The translations under genes were made by a program, and so were the position numbers. Positions 10,074 to 18,363 of a stretch of DNA of 64,000 nucleotides are shown here, piece by piece. The notes beneath the pieces were generated by a model. That model worked only from the letters and a program-made list of their open reading frames with translations. It ran no database searches and had not been told where the DNA came from. Origin of the DNA: Geobacteraceae bacterium (lineage in GTDB: Bacteria > Desulfobacterota > Desulfuromonadia > Geobacterales > Pseudopelobacteraceae); assembly GCA_025355965.1 (NCBI GenBank), contig JANXYR010000080.1, forward strand, positions 29,808-93,807, written 5' to 3'. Positions within the stretch are counted from its first letter, which is position 1, and each line of letters starts with the position of its first letter.

Positions 10074-11246
10074 TTACCTGTCAATTTCACCAAGAACGAT
10101 GTCAAGCGTACCTATCACAGCTACAAGGTCAGCCACCATTGAACCAAGACACATTTTTTCAATAGCCTGCAGGTTCACGAATGAAGGTGGACGAATTCTC
10201 AAGCGATACGGTTTGTTGCCGCCGTCACTGACAATATAGAAGCCAAGCTCACCTTTGGGGGCCTCAACACCCTGATATACTTCGCCTTCAGGGGCATAAA
10301 AACCCTCGGAGGCAATCTTGAAGTGGTGGATCAGGCCTTCAATGCTGTTGTAAACATTTTCCTTAGGCGGATAACAGACCTGCGGACAGTCAGCCAATAC
10401 AGGCCCGGGTTTAAGCCTGTCAAGGCCCTGGCGAACAATTTTACAAGCTTCGCGCATCTCAACCAGACGTACTTTATAACGATCAAAAGTGTCGCAGTTT
10501 TCACCGGTCGGCACCTTAAACTGATACTTTTCATAACCACTGTACTGATTGTCGCGACGAAGATCCCAATCAACACCAGAACCACGAAGCGCTGGACCGG
10601 TTAGTCCAATATCGATTGCGTCCTCAGCGGAAATAACTCCGTTTCCGACTGTACGCTTAACCCAGATCGGGTTGGTAGTCAAAAGACCTTCATATTGATC
10701 CAGATAGCCTGGCATACTGTCAATGAAATCACTGACTTTTTTCACGAATTCTTCGGGCACATCTTGAGAAAGGCCACCAACCCGGAAGAAGTTAGATGTC
10801 ATACGGGCACCAGATACTAACTCGTAGGTCTCCATAATAGCTTCACGCTCGCGGAAAGCATAAATAAAGACAGTCATGGCGCCAATGTCTAGCGCGTGAC
10901 ATGCGAGCCAAACCAGATGTGACTCAAGCCTGGTCAACTCAGCCATAATTATCCTGATCGTTTCAGCGCGCTCAGGCACCTCGACATCCATTAGTTTTTC
11001 AACAGCCAGAATATACCCGAGGTTGTTACTCATTGGCGCCAGGTAATCGAGTCGATCCGTTAGTGGCAGGATTTGGTGATAAGTGCGGTGTTCTGACAGT
11101 TTTTCAATGCCACGATGTAGATAGCCGATATGAGGAGTTACCTTGGTAATGATTTCTCCGTCAAGTTCGAGAACAAGTCGCAGAACCCCGTGGGTACTAG
11201 GATGCTGGGGGCCCATATTTAGTGTCATTGTTTCAGTAGTAGCCAT
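10074..11246 (-). CDS. nuoD: NADH-quinone oxidoreductase subunit D
   Basis: NuoD is the 49-kDa subunit that lines the quinone-reduction site and is related to the large subunit of NiFe hydrogenases without the metal cysteines. The 390-residue product starts with LNMGPQHPSTHGVLRLVLELDGE, contains HIGYLHRGIEKLSEHRTYHQ and ends in GTLDIVLGEIDR, all diagnostic. It is separate from nuoC, unlike the fused NuoCD of enterobacteria. A GAGG site precedes the ATG. Confidence 0.97.
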   Translation of the reverse strand: MATTETMTLNMGPQHPSTHGVLRLVLELDGEIITKVTPHIGYLHRGIEKLSEHRTYHQILPLTDRLDYLAPMSNNLGYILAVEKLMDVEVPERAETIRIIMAELTRLESHLVWLACHALDIGAMTVFIYAFREREAIMETYELVSGARMTSNFFRVGGLSQDVPEEFVKKVSDFIDSMPGYLDQYEGLLTTNPIWVKRTVGNGVISAEDAIDIGLTGPALRGSGVDWDLRRDNQYSGYEKYQFKVPTGENCDTFDRYKVRLVEMREACKIVRQGLDRLKPGPVLADCPQVCYPPKENVYNSIEGLIHHFKIASEGFYAPEGEVYQGVEAPKGELGFYIVSDGGNKPYRLRIRPPSFVNLQAIEKMCLGSMVADLVAVIGTLDIVLGEIDR

Positions 11247-11290
11247 GAATCGCCTCTTCTATGATCGAAATACAGAAAGAAATATTAATA

Positions 11291-11779
11291 CTACGACAAG
11301 CGCCCTTTATACGGTTCACGATCCGGACCTTGCAGAGGATAGTCTTTGCGAAGCGGGTGCCCCTCCCAATCATCAGTCATAAGAATACGACGAAGGTCAG
11401 GATGTTTGTCGAACATAATGCCAAAAAGGTCAAAAACCTCACGCTCAAGCCAGTTAGCAGTTTTCCATACCTGTGTAGCAGTTGGGATACGGCATTCTGC
11501 TTCAGTTACCGGTGTCTTGATACGCAAGCGATCCTTGTTTGGAATCGAATAAAGAAGATATACCATCATGAAACGTTCTTCTTTTTTACCCAAATAGTCG
11601 ACTGCGGTAAGGTCAGTAAGCAGGTTGTACTGAAGTGATTGCTTGAGGAACGAAAGGATCTCAATAATTGAATCTTTCGCAACAGTTACCGTCACTTCTC
11701 CCCTGAATTCGACTACATCAATGATCGATGCGGCAAATTTTTCTTTCAGCTTCAGTACTGCGCGATTGTTTTCTGCCAT
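11291..11779 (-). CDS. nuoC: NADH-quinone oxidoreductase subunit C
   Basis: NuoC is the 30-kDa subunit of the peripheral arm that packs against NuoD. The 162-residue product has the family signature ANWLEREVFDLFGIMFDKHPDLRRILMTDDWEGHPLRKDYPL near its C-terminus. The ORF track starts at a TTG three codons upstream; the ATG of MAENNRAV is preferred because AAAAGGG lies nine bases before it and abuts the TTG. It sits between nuoB and nuoD. Confidence 0.95.
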   Translation of the reverse strand: MAENNRAVLKLKEKFAASIIDVVEFRGEVTVTVAKDSIIEILSFLKQSLQYNLLTDLTAVDYLGKKEERFMMVYLLYSIPNKDRLRIKTPVTEAECRIPTATQVWKTANWLEREVFDLFGIMFDKHPDLRRILMTDDWEGHPLRKDYPLQGPDREPYKGRLS

Positions 11780-11830
11780 AATATCCAACCCTTTTGTGGG
11801 ATTTGTGTGCGTTAGTCGATGTGTCAGAAA

Positions 11831-12346
11831 TTAAGCTGCTTTCGGAATATATCGCTCGCCCAAGCCAATTGCGGAGCCGAACGAATTCCGTTCTGTCATT
11901 ATCTTGTCCTGCAGCTTCATAAGACCGAACAGCAGCGCCTCTGGGCGCGGTGGGCAGCCGGGAATATAAACATCTACCGGCAGAGCTTCGTCGATACCCT
12001 GAACAACGCTATAAGTGTCAAAAATCCCGCCGGAGCAGGCACACGCCCCCATAGCGATAACCCATTTAGGCTCAGGCATCTGCTCATAAACGGTTTTAAT
12101 AACAGGCAACATCTTTTTAGTAACTGTACCGGCGATGATAATACAGTCAGACTGACGTGGCGAAGCGCGGAAAATTATACCAAAACGGTCCAAGTCATTA
12201 TGGGAAGCACCGGTAGCCATCATTTCAATAGCACAGCAGGCAAGACCAAATGTCATCGGCCAAACTGACGATTTACGTGACCAGTTCACAAGAGCGTCTA
12301 GCGACGTGGTGATAATATTTTCGCCAAGCGGATTGTCTACTCCCAT
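11831..12346 (-). CDS. nuoB: NADH-quinone oxidoreductase subunit B
   Basis: NuoB holds cluster N2, the last iron-sulfur centre before quinone. The 171-residue product shows [12 protein letters not shown] with the tandem cysteines, [20 protein letters not shown] and [21 protein letters not shown], so all four ligand cysteines are present. The ATG at 12346 has AAAGGAG at seven bases; the longer ORF in the track would start inside nuoA without a site. The start overlaps the end of nuoA by ten bases, which implies translational coupling. Confidence 0.96.
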   Translation of the reverse strand: MGVDNPLGENIITTSLDALVNWSRKSSVWPMTFGLACCAIEMMATGASHNDLDRFGIIFRASPRQSDCIIIAGTVTKKMLPVIKTVYEQMPEPKWVIAMGACACSGGIFDTYSVVQGIDEALPVDVYIPGCPPRPEALLFGLMKLQDKIMTERNSFGSAIGLGERYIPKAA

Positions 12347-12693
12347 TCCAGCGCTCCTTTTTTCCATACATAAATATAACCGACGAAGAGGATAACGATA
12401 AATACGCCCATCTCGACCAACCCAAAAACACCCAGTTTTTTATAAAGGATAGCCCAAGGATAGAGGAACACAGCCTCGATATCGAACAATATGAACAACA
12501 TTGCTATCAGGTAAAACTTAATTGAAAAACGCTCCCGCGCTGTGCCAACTGGCTCACAACCGCACTCATACGGTGATAATTTTAAGGCCGAGTATTTCTT
12601 TGGCCCAATAAGCGAGGAGAAGATAAGTGAACAAAGACCGAAGCCCACTGCCACTAACACCAGAAGTAATATTGGTAAATATGCACCGAGCAT
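12337..12693 (-). CDS. nuoA: NADH-quinone oxidoreductase subunit A
   Basis: NuoA is the small ND3-like membrane subunit at the junction of the two arms of complex I. The 118-residue product has three hydrophobic helices and the loop [43 protein letters not shown], which is diagnostic, including the reactive cysteine region. It is the first gene of the nuo operon and has a strong AAGGAGG site seven bases before the ATG. A sigma70-type promoter and a palindrome lie directly upstream. Confidence 0.97.
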   Translation of the reverse strand: MLGAYLPILLLVLVAVGFGLCSLIFSSLIGPKKYSALKLSPYECGCEPVGTARERFSIKFYLIAMLFILFDIEAVFLYPWAILYKKLGVFGLVEMGVFIVILFVGYIYVWKKGALEWE

Positions 12694-12717
12694 TGATAGC
12701 CCTCCTTACTGCGTACG

Positions 12718-12730
12718 GTATACTGTATAC
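12718..12730. promoter_or_regulatory. palindromic operator candidate upstream of nuoA
   Basis: The 13-base sequence GTATACTGTATAC is a perfect palindrome around its central base. It lies between the predicted nuo start site (about 12734) and the nuoA ribosome binding site, where a bound repressor would block the polymerase. Many dimeric regulators use sites of this kind; I cannot assign the protein. Confidence 0.5.
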
Positions 12731-12740
12731 AAACGCTGCT

Positions 12741-12769
12741 GTAATAGGTTATTTAATTTTCTTTGTCAA
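12741..12769 (-). promoter_or_regulatory. nuo operon sigma70-type promoter
   Basis: Read on the minus strand there is TTGACA (12764-12769), a 17-base AT-rich spacer, and TATTAC (12741-12746). The -35 matches the consensus fully and the spacing is ideal. The predicted start near 12734 gives a leader of about 40 bases before nuoA. Confidence 0.7.
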
Positions 12770-12845
12770 TAGTTTTTTTACTATTCAAAAATATGTTAAA
12801 AGTCTTATTGCTTTCTAAATCGCAAATGAAATTACTACTTTACCA

Positions 12846-12874
12846 TTGACACCCACTGATACTTATGATAGATA
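12846..12874 (+). promoter_or_regulatory. hemL promoter candidate
   Basis: TTGACA (12846-12851), a 17-base spacer and TAGATA (12869-12874) lie about 60 bases before the chosen hemL start. A promoter here argues against the upstream start in the ORF track, which begins inside it. Confidence 0.5.
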
Positions 12875-12932
12875 CGCCACCTATAAAGAGCCCTTTTTAG
12901 TTATTAATTTTAGACACGCCGAGGTGTATTTT

Positions 12933-14219
12933 ATGAATCACGAACGCTCCAGTTTTCTTTTTCAGCAGGCAATCGCATCCATTCCTGGCGGTGTCAATAG
13001 TCCAGTACGAGCCTTCAAATCCGTCGGTGCCGACCCTCTCTTTATTAAAAAGGCTGCTGGCAGCCATATTTATGACGAGGATGGTAACACTTTTATTGAT
13101 TACGTCGGCTCGTGGGGACCGATGATCGCAGGGCATTGCCATCCGGACATAATTAAAGCGGTTCAGGATACTATGGCTAGCGGAGCCAGCTTTGGAGCGC
13201 CTACAGAACGGGAGACAATTCTTGCCAACATGGTAATAGAAGCGGTTCCTTCTATTGAGATGGTTCGCATGGTTAGTTCCGGCACCGAAGCGACCATGAG
13301 CGCTATCCGCCTCGCTCGTGGCTATACCGGACGAGACAAGATTCTTAAGTTCTCCGGCTGCTATCATGGTCATGCCGACTCCCTGCTGGTCAAGGCCGGT
13401 TCAGGAGCTGCAACCTTTGGAGTCCCAGACTCTCCCGGTGTTCCGGCTGATGTTGCCAAACTCACGCTGACAGCGGAATACAATTCACTTGATTCTGTTA
13501 ACGCTCTCGTCGCCGGGAATAAAAACAGCATTGCCTGTATTATTGTTGAACCGGTTGCCGGCAATATGGGCACGGTGCCACCGCGTGAGGGCTTTTTGGA
13601 AGGTCTTCGGGAAATCTGTACCAATGAAGGCATAATATTAATTTTTGACGAAGTCATGTCTGGCTTCCGCGTTGCCTACGGTGGCGCTCAGGAGCTGTAT
13701 GGTGTCACTCCGGACATGACAACTTTAGGCAAGATTATAGGTGGAGGCCTTCCGGTTGGAGCGTTTGGCGGCAAGCGCGAAATAATGGAGAAACTTTCTC
13801 CATCAGGCGGAATTTATCAGGCCGGTACTCTGTCCGGAAATCCACTTGCCATGTCGGCCGGTATTGCAACGCTGAATATCCTCAAGCAACCCGGTTTTTA
13901 TAAAGTACTTGAAGAAAAAAGTCGTGCTGTTGCCGATGGCATTGCCAAGGCGGCAATGAATGCTGGTTATCCTATCTACTCCACCCGCGTCGGTAGCATG
14001 TTTTGTGCTTTTTTCAGCAAGAACAATGTTTATGACTGGCCAACCGCTTCTCAATGTGACACCAAGGCTTTTGCAAAATACTTCCTCGCTATGCTTGATG
14101 AGGGAGTTTATCTAGCCCCTTCTCAATTCGAAACGGCCTTTGTTTCTGCCGCACACAGCGAGGCCGACATCGAAAAGACTATTGCGGCTGCCGCTAAATG
14201 CTTTAAACTGATTGCTTGA
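12933..14219 (+). CDS. hemL: glutamate-1-semialdehyde 2,1-aminomutase
   Basis: HemL is a PLP enzyme that turns glutamate-1-semialdehyde into 5-aminolevulinate, the precursor of haem and other tetrapyrroles; cytochrome-rich bacteria need much of it. The 428-residue product has the family length and motifs [43 protein letters not shown] (PLP aspartate) and [18 protein letters not shown] (PLP lysine). The start at 12933 is preferred over the track's 12846 because GAGGTG lies just upstream and the protein then begins as usual at NHERSS. It is divergent from nuoA. Confidence 0.96.
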   Translation: MNHERSSFLFQQAIASIPGGVNSPVRAFKSVGADPLFIKKAAGSHIYDEDGNTFIDYVGSWGPMIAGHCHPDIIKAVQDTMASGASFGAPTERETILANMVIEAVPSIEMVRMVSSGTEATMSAIRLARGYTGRDKILKFSGCYHGHADSLLVKAGSGAATFGVPDSPGVPADVAKLTLTAEYNSLDSVNALVAGNKNSIACIIVEPVAGNMGTVPPREGFLEGLREICTNEGIILIFDEVMSGFRVAYGGAQELYGVTPDMTTLGKIIGGGLPVGAFGGKREIMEKLSPSGGIYQAGTLSGNPLAMSAGIATLNILKQPGFYKVLEEKSRAVADGIAKAAMNAGYPIYSTRVGSMFCAFFSKNNVYDWPTASQCDTKAFAKYFLAMLDEGVYLAPSQFETAFVSAAHSEADIEKTIAAAAKCFKLIA

Positions 14220-14238
14220 CGCTTGTTCTCATTTCTGT

Positions 14239-14268
14239 TTGACATATCAACTGTACCTATGGTATTGA
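14239..14268 (+). promoter_or_regulatory. promoter candidate for the atp genes
   Basis: TTGACA (14239-14244), an 18-base spacer and TATTGA (14263-14268) lie in the 85-base gap after hemL, 36 bases before atpZ. This would let the Fo genes be transcribed apart from hemL. Confidence 0.45.
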
Positions 14269-14304
14269 GTACCGGTTTTATGCAGCTCTTACTGGTTACT
14301 TTTC

Positions 14305-14547
14305 ATGTCAAGTAACAATCGTCAACTTTTTCAAAGTCTTGCAATGGTTTCCAGTATGGGCATTTCTGTAGTACTGGCAATCGCCATTGGCGTCTGGTTC
14401 GGTCTAACGTTGGATCGCTGGTTAGGCACCAAACCCTGGTTCTTTTATATTTTTCTGTTCATCGGGATTGCAGCCGGTTTCAAGAATGTGTACGTTATCG
14501 CCGGCAGGGAGATCCGTAAAAGTGATGATAACGATCAACGAGGATAA
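14305..14547 (+). CDS. atpZ: AtpZ/AtpI-family membrane protein
   Basis: This 80-residue protein has two membrane helices with the family pattern GVWFGLTLDRWLGTKPWFFYIFLFIGIAAGF. Proteins of this family sit at the head of ATP synthase operons and are thought to help c-ring assembly or act as a Mg2+/Ca2+ channel. It precedes the second small atp gene with a 23-base overlap. The ribosome binding site is weak, so the exact start is less sure. Confidence 0.8.
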   Translation: MSSNNRQLFQSLAMVSSMGISVVLAIAIGVWFGLTLDRWLGTKPWFFYIFLFIGIAAGFKNVYVIAGREIRKSDDNDQRG

Positions 14548-14905
14548 ACTCTTTGCTGTCATCATCAAAGGGAGCCTGGGGTTACTGGTTTTTCTGACAC
14601 TGGCAGGCTGGCTTCTTTTTTCTCCACGTGTTGGTTTAGGCGCCTTGGCTGGCGGATGTATTGCAATAGCCAACTTTTTCTGGATTCGGAACGTACTACA
14701 GCGCATTCTCGGGCAACTACCCACAAATGCAAGTTTATATGCTCAACTCAGATTTATTGCCCGCTTGAGCCTGACTGGACTTCTGCTGTATTTCATTATA
14801 ACTTCCGGTTGGTTTTCACTTGGTGGGCTTTTTGTAGGTCTCTCAGTTATCGTAATTAACATAATTGTACTTTCACTATACAGCGCCCTGCGCGCAGGAG
14901 GTTAG
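14525..14905 (+). CDS. atpI: ATP synthase subunit I-like membrane protein
   Basis: This 126-residue protein has four hydrophobic segments and resembles the ATP synthase I family ([29 protein letters not shown]). Such proteins are placed between AtpZ and AtpB in many deltaproteobacteria and are thought to help c-ring assembly. I start at the ATG of MITINEDK (14525), giving a short overlap with atpZ; the track's earlier start would read deep into atpZ. The Shine-Dalgarno signal (GGGAG) is rather far, so coupling from atpZ probably matters. Confidence 0.72.
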   Translation: MITINEDKLFAVIIKGSLGLLVFLTLAGWLLFSPRVGLGALAGGCIAIANFFWIRNVLQRILGQLPTNASLYAQLRFIARLSLTGLLLYFIITSGWFSLGGLFVGLSVIVINIIVLSLYSALRAGG

Positions 14906-14909
14906 CTCC

Positions 14910-15599
14910 ATGGTTCACCCTTTACTGTTTCTTGAATTTTTCCGCAAATTGCTGGCACCTTTCCACATAACCGGGGCAAGTGCCGATGCGATCTCCTATA
15001 CTTGGCTAATAATTGTACTGTTGCTGGTTCTCTCGCTATTGGCCACTTCGGCGCTAAAGTCAATCCCAGGCGGAATGCAGAATTTCATGGAAACAGTCAT
15101 AGGCGGCATTGAAACCATGATTGTCGACACAATGGGAGAGCATGGTCGTCCGTTCTTTCCACTGATCGCCACACTCGCAATCTTTGTACTTGTATCAAAC
15201 CTTATCGGCCTGATTCCGGGCTTTTTCCCACCGACTGCTAACATCAATACAACAGCAGCCTGTGCGGTAATTGTCTTCGTTTCCACCCATGTAGTCGGGA
15301 TCAAGCATCACGGCCTAGGCTATATAAAGCACTTCCTCGGACCCATCGCCTGGCTGGCACCGATAATGTTTTTCATCGAAGTTATCGGCCACATGAGCCG
15401 TCCCGTTTCACTTACACTGCGTCTGTTCGGTAATATGAACGGTCACGAACTCGTGCTGATGATTTTCTTCGGGCTGGCACCATTTCTTGTGCCGCTGCCG
15501 ATGATGCTGATGGGCGTTCTGGTTTCGTTTATCCAGGCGTTTGTATTCATGCTCCTCGCCATGATCTACATTCAGGGTTCGCTGGAGCACGCACATTAG
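14910..15599 (+). CDS. atpB: ATP synthase Fo subunit a
   Basis: Subunit a forms the ion half-channels of the ATP synthase. The 229-residue product has the essential arginine region [22 protein letters not shown] and the final helices [26 protein letters not shown]. The ATG at 14910 has AGGAGG nine bases upstream; the longer form in the track begins inside the preceding gene. The F1 and b-subunit genes are not in this window, so the operon is split as in Geobacter. Confidence 0.96.
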   Translation: MVHPLLFLEFFRKLLAPFHITGASADAISYTWLIIVLLLVLSLLATSALKSIPGGMQNFMETVIGGIETMIVDTMGEHGRPFFPLIATLAIFVLVSNLIGLIPGFFPPTANINTTAACAVIVFVSTHVVGIKHHGLGYIKHFLGPIAWLAPIMFFIEVIGHMSRPVSLTLRLFGNMNGHELVLMIFFGLAPFLVPLPMMLMGVLVSFIQAFVFMLLAMIYIQGSLEHAH

Positions 15600-15635
15600 T
15601 ACTAATCCGCTTGCGGGACTAATTAAACTCAGATA

Positions 15636-15654
15636 CTCCTATACTATTTAGGAG
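15636..15654 (+). promoter_or_regulatory. hairpin over the first atpE ribosome binding site
   Basis: CTCCTA and TAGGAG form a six-base stem around a seven-base loop. The second arm contains the AGGAG that would serve the upstream ATG (15664). This would weaken that start and favour the ATG at 15679, which has its own GGAGG. Confidence 0.35.
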
Positions 15655-15678
15655 ACAAAACCCATGGAGGTAGTAAAG

Positions 15679-15954
15679 ATGACTTTTTTCACAATGTGCG
15701 TTCTGGCAGCAGGTATTGGTATGGCACTTGGTACACTCGGCACCGGCATTGGCCAGGGTATGGCAGTTGCACGCGCCGTTGAAGGCGTTTCACGTAACCC
15801 AGGTGCTTCCGGCAAGATCCTGACCACCATGATGATCGGTCTGGCCATGATCGAGTCACTGGCAATCTATGCATTGGTTGTCTGCCTGATCATCCTGTTC
15901 GCTAACCCTTACAAAGATATTGCTCTTAAACTGGCAGAGACTGTTGCCAAGTAA
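15679..15954 (+). CDS. atpE: ATP synthase Fo subunit c
   Basis: Subunit c forms the rotor ring. The 91-residue product has two helices, the polar loop VSRNPGASGKI and the ion-binding glutamate in MIGLAMIESLAIYALVV. Helix 1 carries GIGQG and helix 2 carries ES and a later Y, the ligand set also found in sodium-binding rings. Two starts are possible: ATG at 15664 (AGGAG nine bases before, inside a hairpin) and ATG at 15679 (GGAGG eight bases before). I chose the second because it gives the usual MxFFTMCVLAAG start. Confidence 0.93.
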   Translation: MTFFTMCVLAAGIGMALGTLGTGIGQGMAVARAVEGVSRNPGASGKILTTMMIGLAMIESLAIYALVVCLIILFANPYKDIALKLAETVAK

Positions 15955-15982
15955 TTCCGATTTCTACTAACGGCTTAAAAGT

Positions 15983-16013
15983 AAAGGGCGTCCACTTGTG
16001 GATGCCCTTTTTA
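15983..16013 (+). terminator. terminator after atpE
   Basis: A hairpin with GGGCGTCCAC and GTGGATGCCC arms (one G-U pair) is followed by a T-run. Its mirror on the minus strand could also end the lipoprotein transcript that arrives from the other side. Confidence 0.8.
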
Positions 16014-16033
16014 GTTCCATCTATTTATTAACT

Positions 16034-16804
16034 TTATTCGTCGTCCTTCAGCATTCCCTCTACTTCATTTGATTCGGCACTTTCGGCAATATCCCCCGCT
16101 GCCAAGACCATCAACGCCCTAACTGAATAGCGATACTTCACACCCCGTTCAAGGCTACTGTCAACATACTCATTACCTTTAATAGGTTCCCTGTTAAGCG
16201 GTTGATACGAACGAGCAGTCGCAACCGACCATCGATACAGATTGTAACCGAGCAGACGGCCTGGCATAAGTGGTTGTGATGAAATTTGGAACTTCACCTC
16301 GGTAGGAAAAGACTGAATTTTTAAATCAGGAGCCGGAGGGGGGACAGTCACACTGGCTTCGGCAGCTAAGGACGAAACACCATCAACGCCGTCTGCAGTG
16401 AATGGAACAATAAGGTATGAATATATATTCTCGGCACTCACATCACCATCGATCACTATAAGTCGACTTCCAAATTGTTGGGTATTTGTCGGCAAGTGAT
16501 CAATATATAGTGTTTGAAATAGCCTGTAATCCGTTGAACATGATTTACAAACATTTTTCTGATCAACTTCAGCAGTGCGCCTGCTGATTTTTACGCCAGA
16601 AACACCGTGGAGTGGTCTTCCTGTGCGGTCCCTGCCAGGGATTTCAAACTGTAGCTTTACTACTGCACCGCTCTGCTGCACAGAGACGGCAGTAGGTGCG
16701 GCAGGAACGAGCATATCGGGGTAGATCAACGGCCCTTTTTTACCACAGGCGACTGTTATTAACGACAACCCAACCAACAGCGCCGCTCGCCCAAGTCCGA
16801 TCAT
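16034..16804 (-). CDS. lipoprotein with fibronectin III-like domain
   Basis: This 256-residue protein has a short N-terminal hydrophobic segment ending in LITVACGKKGPLIYP, a lipoprotein-type signal with the cysteine near residue 20. The rest reads as beta-rich, with a proline-rich start (VPAAPTAVSV) and repeated segments typical of fibronectin type III folds. Its function is not known to me. It starts in a one-base overlap (TAATG) with the upstream gspB-like gene and probably belongs to the same envelope module. Confidence 0.65.
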   Translation of the reverse strand: MIGLGRAALLVGLSLITVACGKKGPLIYPDMLVPAAPTAVSVQQSGAVVKLQFEIPGRDRTGRPLHGVSGVKISRRTAEVDQKNVCKSCSTDYRLFQTLYIDHLPTNTQQFGSRLIVIDGDVSAENIYSYLIVPFTADGVDGVSSLAAEASVTVPPPAPDLKIQSFPTEVKFQISSQPLMPGRLLGYNLYRWSVATARSYQPLNREPIKGNEYVDSSLERGVKYRYSVRALMVLAAGDIAESAESNEVEGMLKDDE

Positions 16805-17484
16805 TATTTCACCTCTGCAGGTAATACAGCGTCCAGCTTTATCTCGAACAGTCCAGCTGACGATGAGAAGCGAACCCTGTCTGGCTGGATATCAGTAATT
16901 CTAGCACCAGAGACAACAGCACCTTCTTTGAGTAGAAAACCGTTTATTACCACCCTCCTGGCAGACCGTTCATCCTGCCAGGCAATTCCGGACAGTTTGA
17001 TATCAGCGGGAACCTGCGCGGTTTGAGCAGGTTGTTTTAGTATGACTGGCTGAGTTTTGATCTGTCTTTTTGAACGCCTGACTTCCCGCGGAGTAGAATT
17101 AGAGTCTCCATCAGATTCTGTTTTTTGGGGTTGAACAGAGATGCCAGTGGACGGTGCGGCAGGTTGCGCAGTAATCGGTGTTGACTGGCTGAGGGGAATA
17201 ATTGGTGCCACTACAGCGGGACTTATTGAAGTAGCAACCTGGGAAACAACAGGGCGAATAATAGTGGCACTCCTCTTGCTGTTTCCTTGGAGCACGAACC
17301 ATGTACCTGCAGACGTCACTAGCGATGCTACAGCAATAAGCATCACTATTTTCCAAAATGCAATTCTGGTTGCCGGTTGCTTCCGTTCCTGAAACATATC
17401 GCCGGATATACTGATCCTGCCATCCGGACGTTTAATGTTTTTTTCATGCTCGATCTTTTTCAGAGCATCAAGAATATAACTCAT
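16804..17484 (-). CDS. type II secretion assembly protein GspB-like
   Basis: The 226-residue protein begins with MSYILDALKKIEHEK, the signature of GspB/PulB/ExeB proteins, then has one membrane helix (about residues 43-65), a proline/threonine-rich linker, and a C-terminal domain (IKLSGIAWQDERSARRVVINGFLLKEG) of the GspB C-terminal type. GspB works with the ATPase GspA to place the type II secretin through the cell wall. The GspA-like gene lies nine bases upstream, which supports the call. Confidence 0.8.
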   Translation of the reverse strand: MSYILDALKKIEHEKNIKRPDGRISISGDMFQERKQPATRIAFWKIVMLIAVASLVTSAGTWFVLQGNSKRSATIIRPVVSQVATSISPAVVAPIIPLSQSTPITAQPAAPSTGISVQPQKTESDGDSNSTPREVRRSKRQIKTQPVILKQPAQTAQVPADIKLSGIAWQDERSARRVVINGFLLKEGAVVSGARITDIQPDRVRFSSSAGLFEIKLDAVLPAEVK

Positions 17485-17493
17485 ACTATCAGC

Positions 17494-18357
17494 TCACTTT
17501 CTGGCAAACAGCCAACGAGAAATACGGCACCACATCCCTGTGTATCCATCACCCGGCTGAAGCTCGGTGATGACCTCCGCAGCATCCGATGAAGAAACGG
17601 CAAAGTTATTACGTGTCCATGCCATAACAAGTGCCTGATCACATGCCACGTTTATTAACCGGGGGATGCCTTGTGAAAAACGGTATATTCGCTTGATTGC
17701 TGCTGGAGAAAATATATTCGGGATCCGGCTGCCGGCTATTTTAAGCCGGTGATTGATATATTGTACGGTGTCATCAAGCTTCATTGGTGTAAGCTGGCAG
17801 CGCACCGTAATGCGCTGGTTAAGCTGGCGCAGGTCGTGACGCCGGAGGACATCGTTCAACTCTGGCTGCCCAGCCAGTATGATCTGGATGAGTTTGTCAC
17901 GTTCGGTTTCCAGATTAGAGATCATGCGGACCTGTTCCAAAACATCCGGTGCCAGGTTTTGCGCTTCATCGATAACAAGCACAACAGTCTGTCCGGCACT
18001 ATTCTGCTTAATCAGAAAGCGGTTAAGTGCGTCCAGATGCCCGGAGCGGTTCTTTTCGTCTACCTCTATTCCATACTCACGGCAAACACCAGCTAAAAGC
18101 TGTTCTCCTGACATACACGAATCGAAGATAAGAGCGCTTGTGTACTTATCCGGGTCAAGCTGAGTCAACAGCGTGCGGAGCATCGTTGTCTTGCCGGTTC
18201 CAACCTCACCTGTCAGAGCAATGAAACCGGCACGACTATCGACACCGTACAGCAGCCGTGCAAATGCCTCCCGGTGAATGCTACTCAAAAACACAAAATG
18301 AGGATTTGGAGTAATTGTGAATGGTTTTTCGGAAAAACCAAAAAAATCACAATACAT
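17494..18357 (-). CDS. GspA/ExeA-like AAA ATPase
   Basis: This 287-residue ATPase begins MYCDFFGFSEKPFTITPNPHF, the typical start of GspA/ExeA proteins. It has Walker A GEVGTGKT (residues 50-57) and Walker B VVLVIDEAQN (near 130), followed by the ILAGQPEL sensor motif. It lacks the C-terminal peptidoglycan-binding domain of full-length ExeA, so it is a short form. The partner GspB-like gene follows directly. The pair presumably helps assemble an envelope secretion or pilus complex. Confidence 0.82.
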   Translation of the reverse strand: MYCDFFGFSEKPFTITPNPHFVFLSSIHREAFARLLYGVDSRAGFIALTGEVGTGKTTMLRTLLTQLDPDKYTSALIFDSCMSGEQLLAGVCREYGIEVDEKNRSGHLDALNRFLIKQNSAGQTVVLVIDEAQNLAPDVLEQVRMISNLETERDKLIQIILAGQPELNDVLRRHDLRQLNQRITVRCQLTPMKLDDTVQYINHRLKIAGSRIPNIFSPAAIKRIYRFSQGIPRLINVACDQALVMAWTRNNFAVSSSDAAEVITELQPGDGYTGMWCRISRWLFARK

Positions 18358-18363
18358 TGCCTG

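Noticed and set aside
12846-12932. N-terminal extension of HemL in the ORF track
   Set aside because: The 29 extra codons contain the likely promoter, and GAGGTG fits the later ATG.
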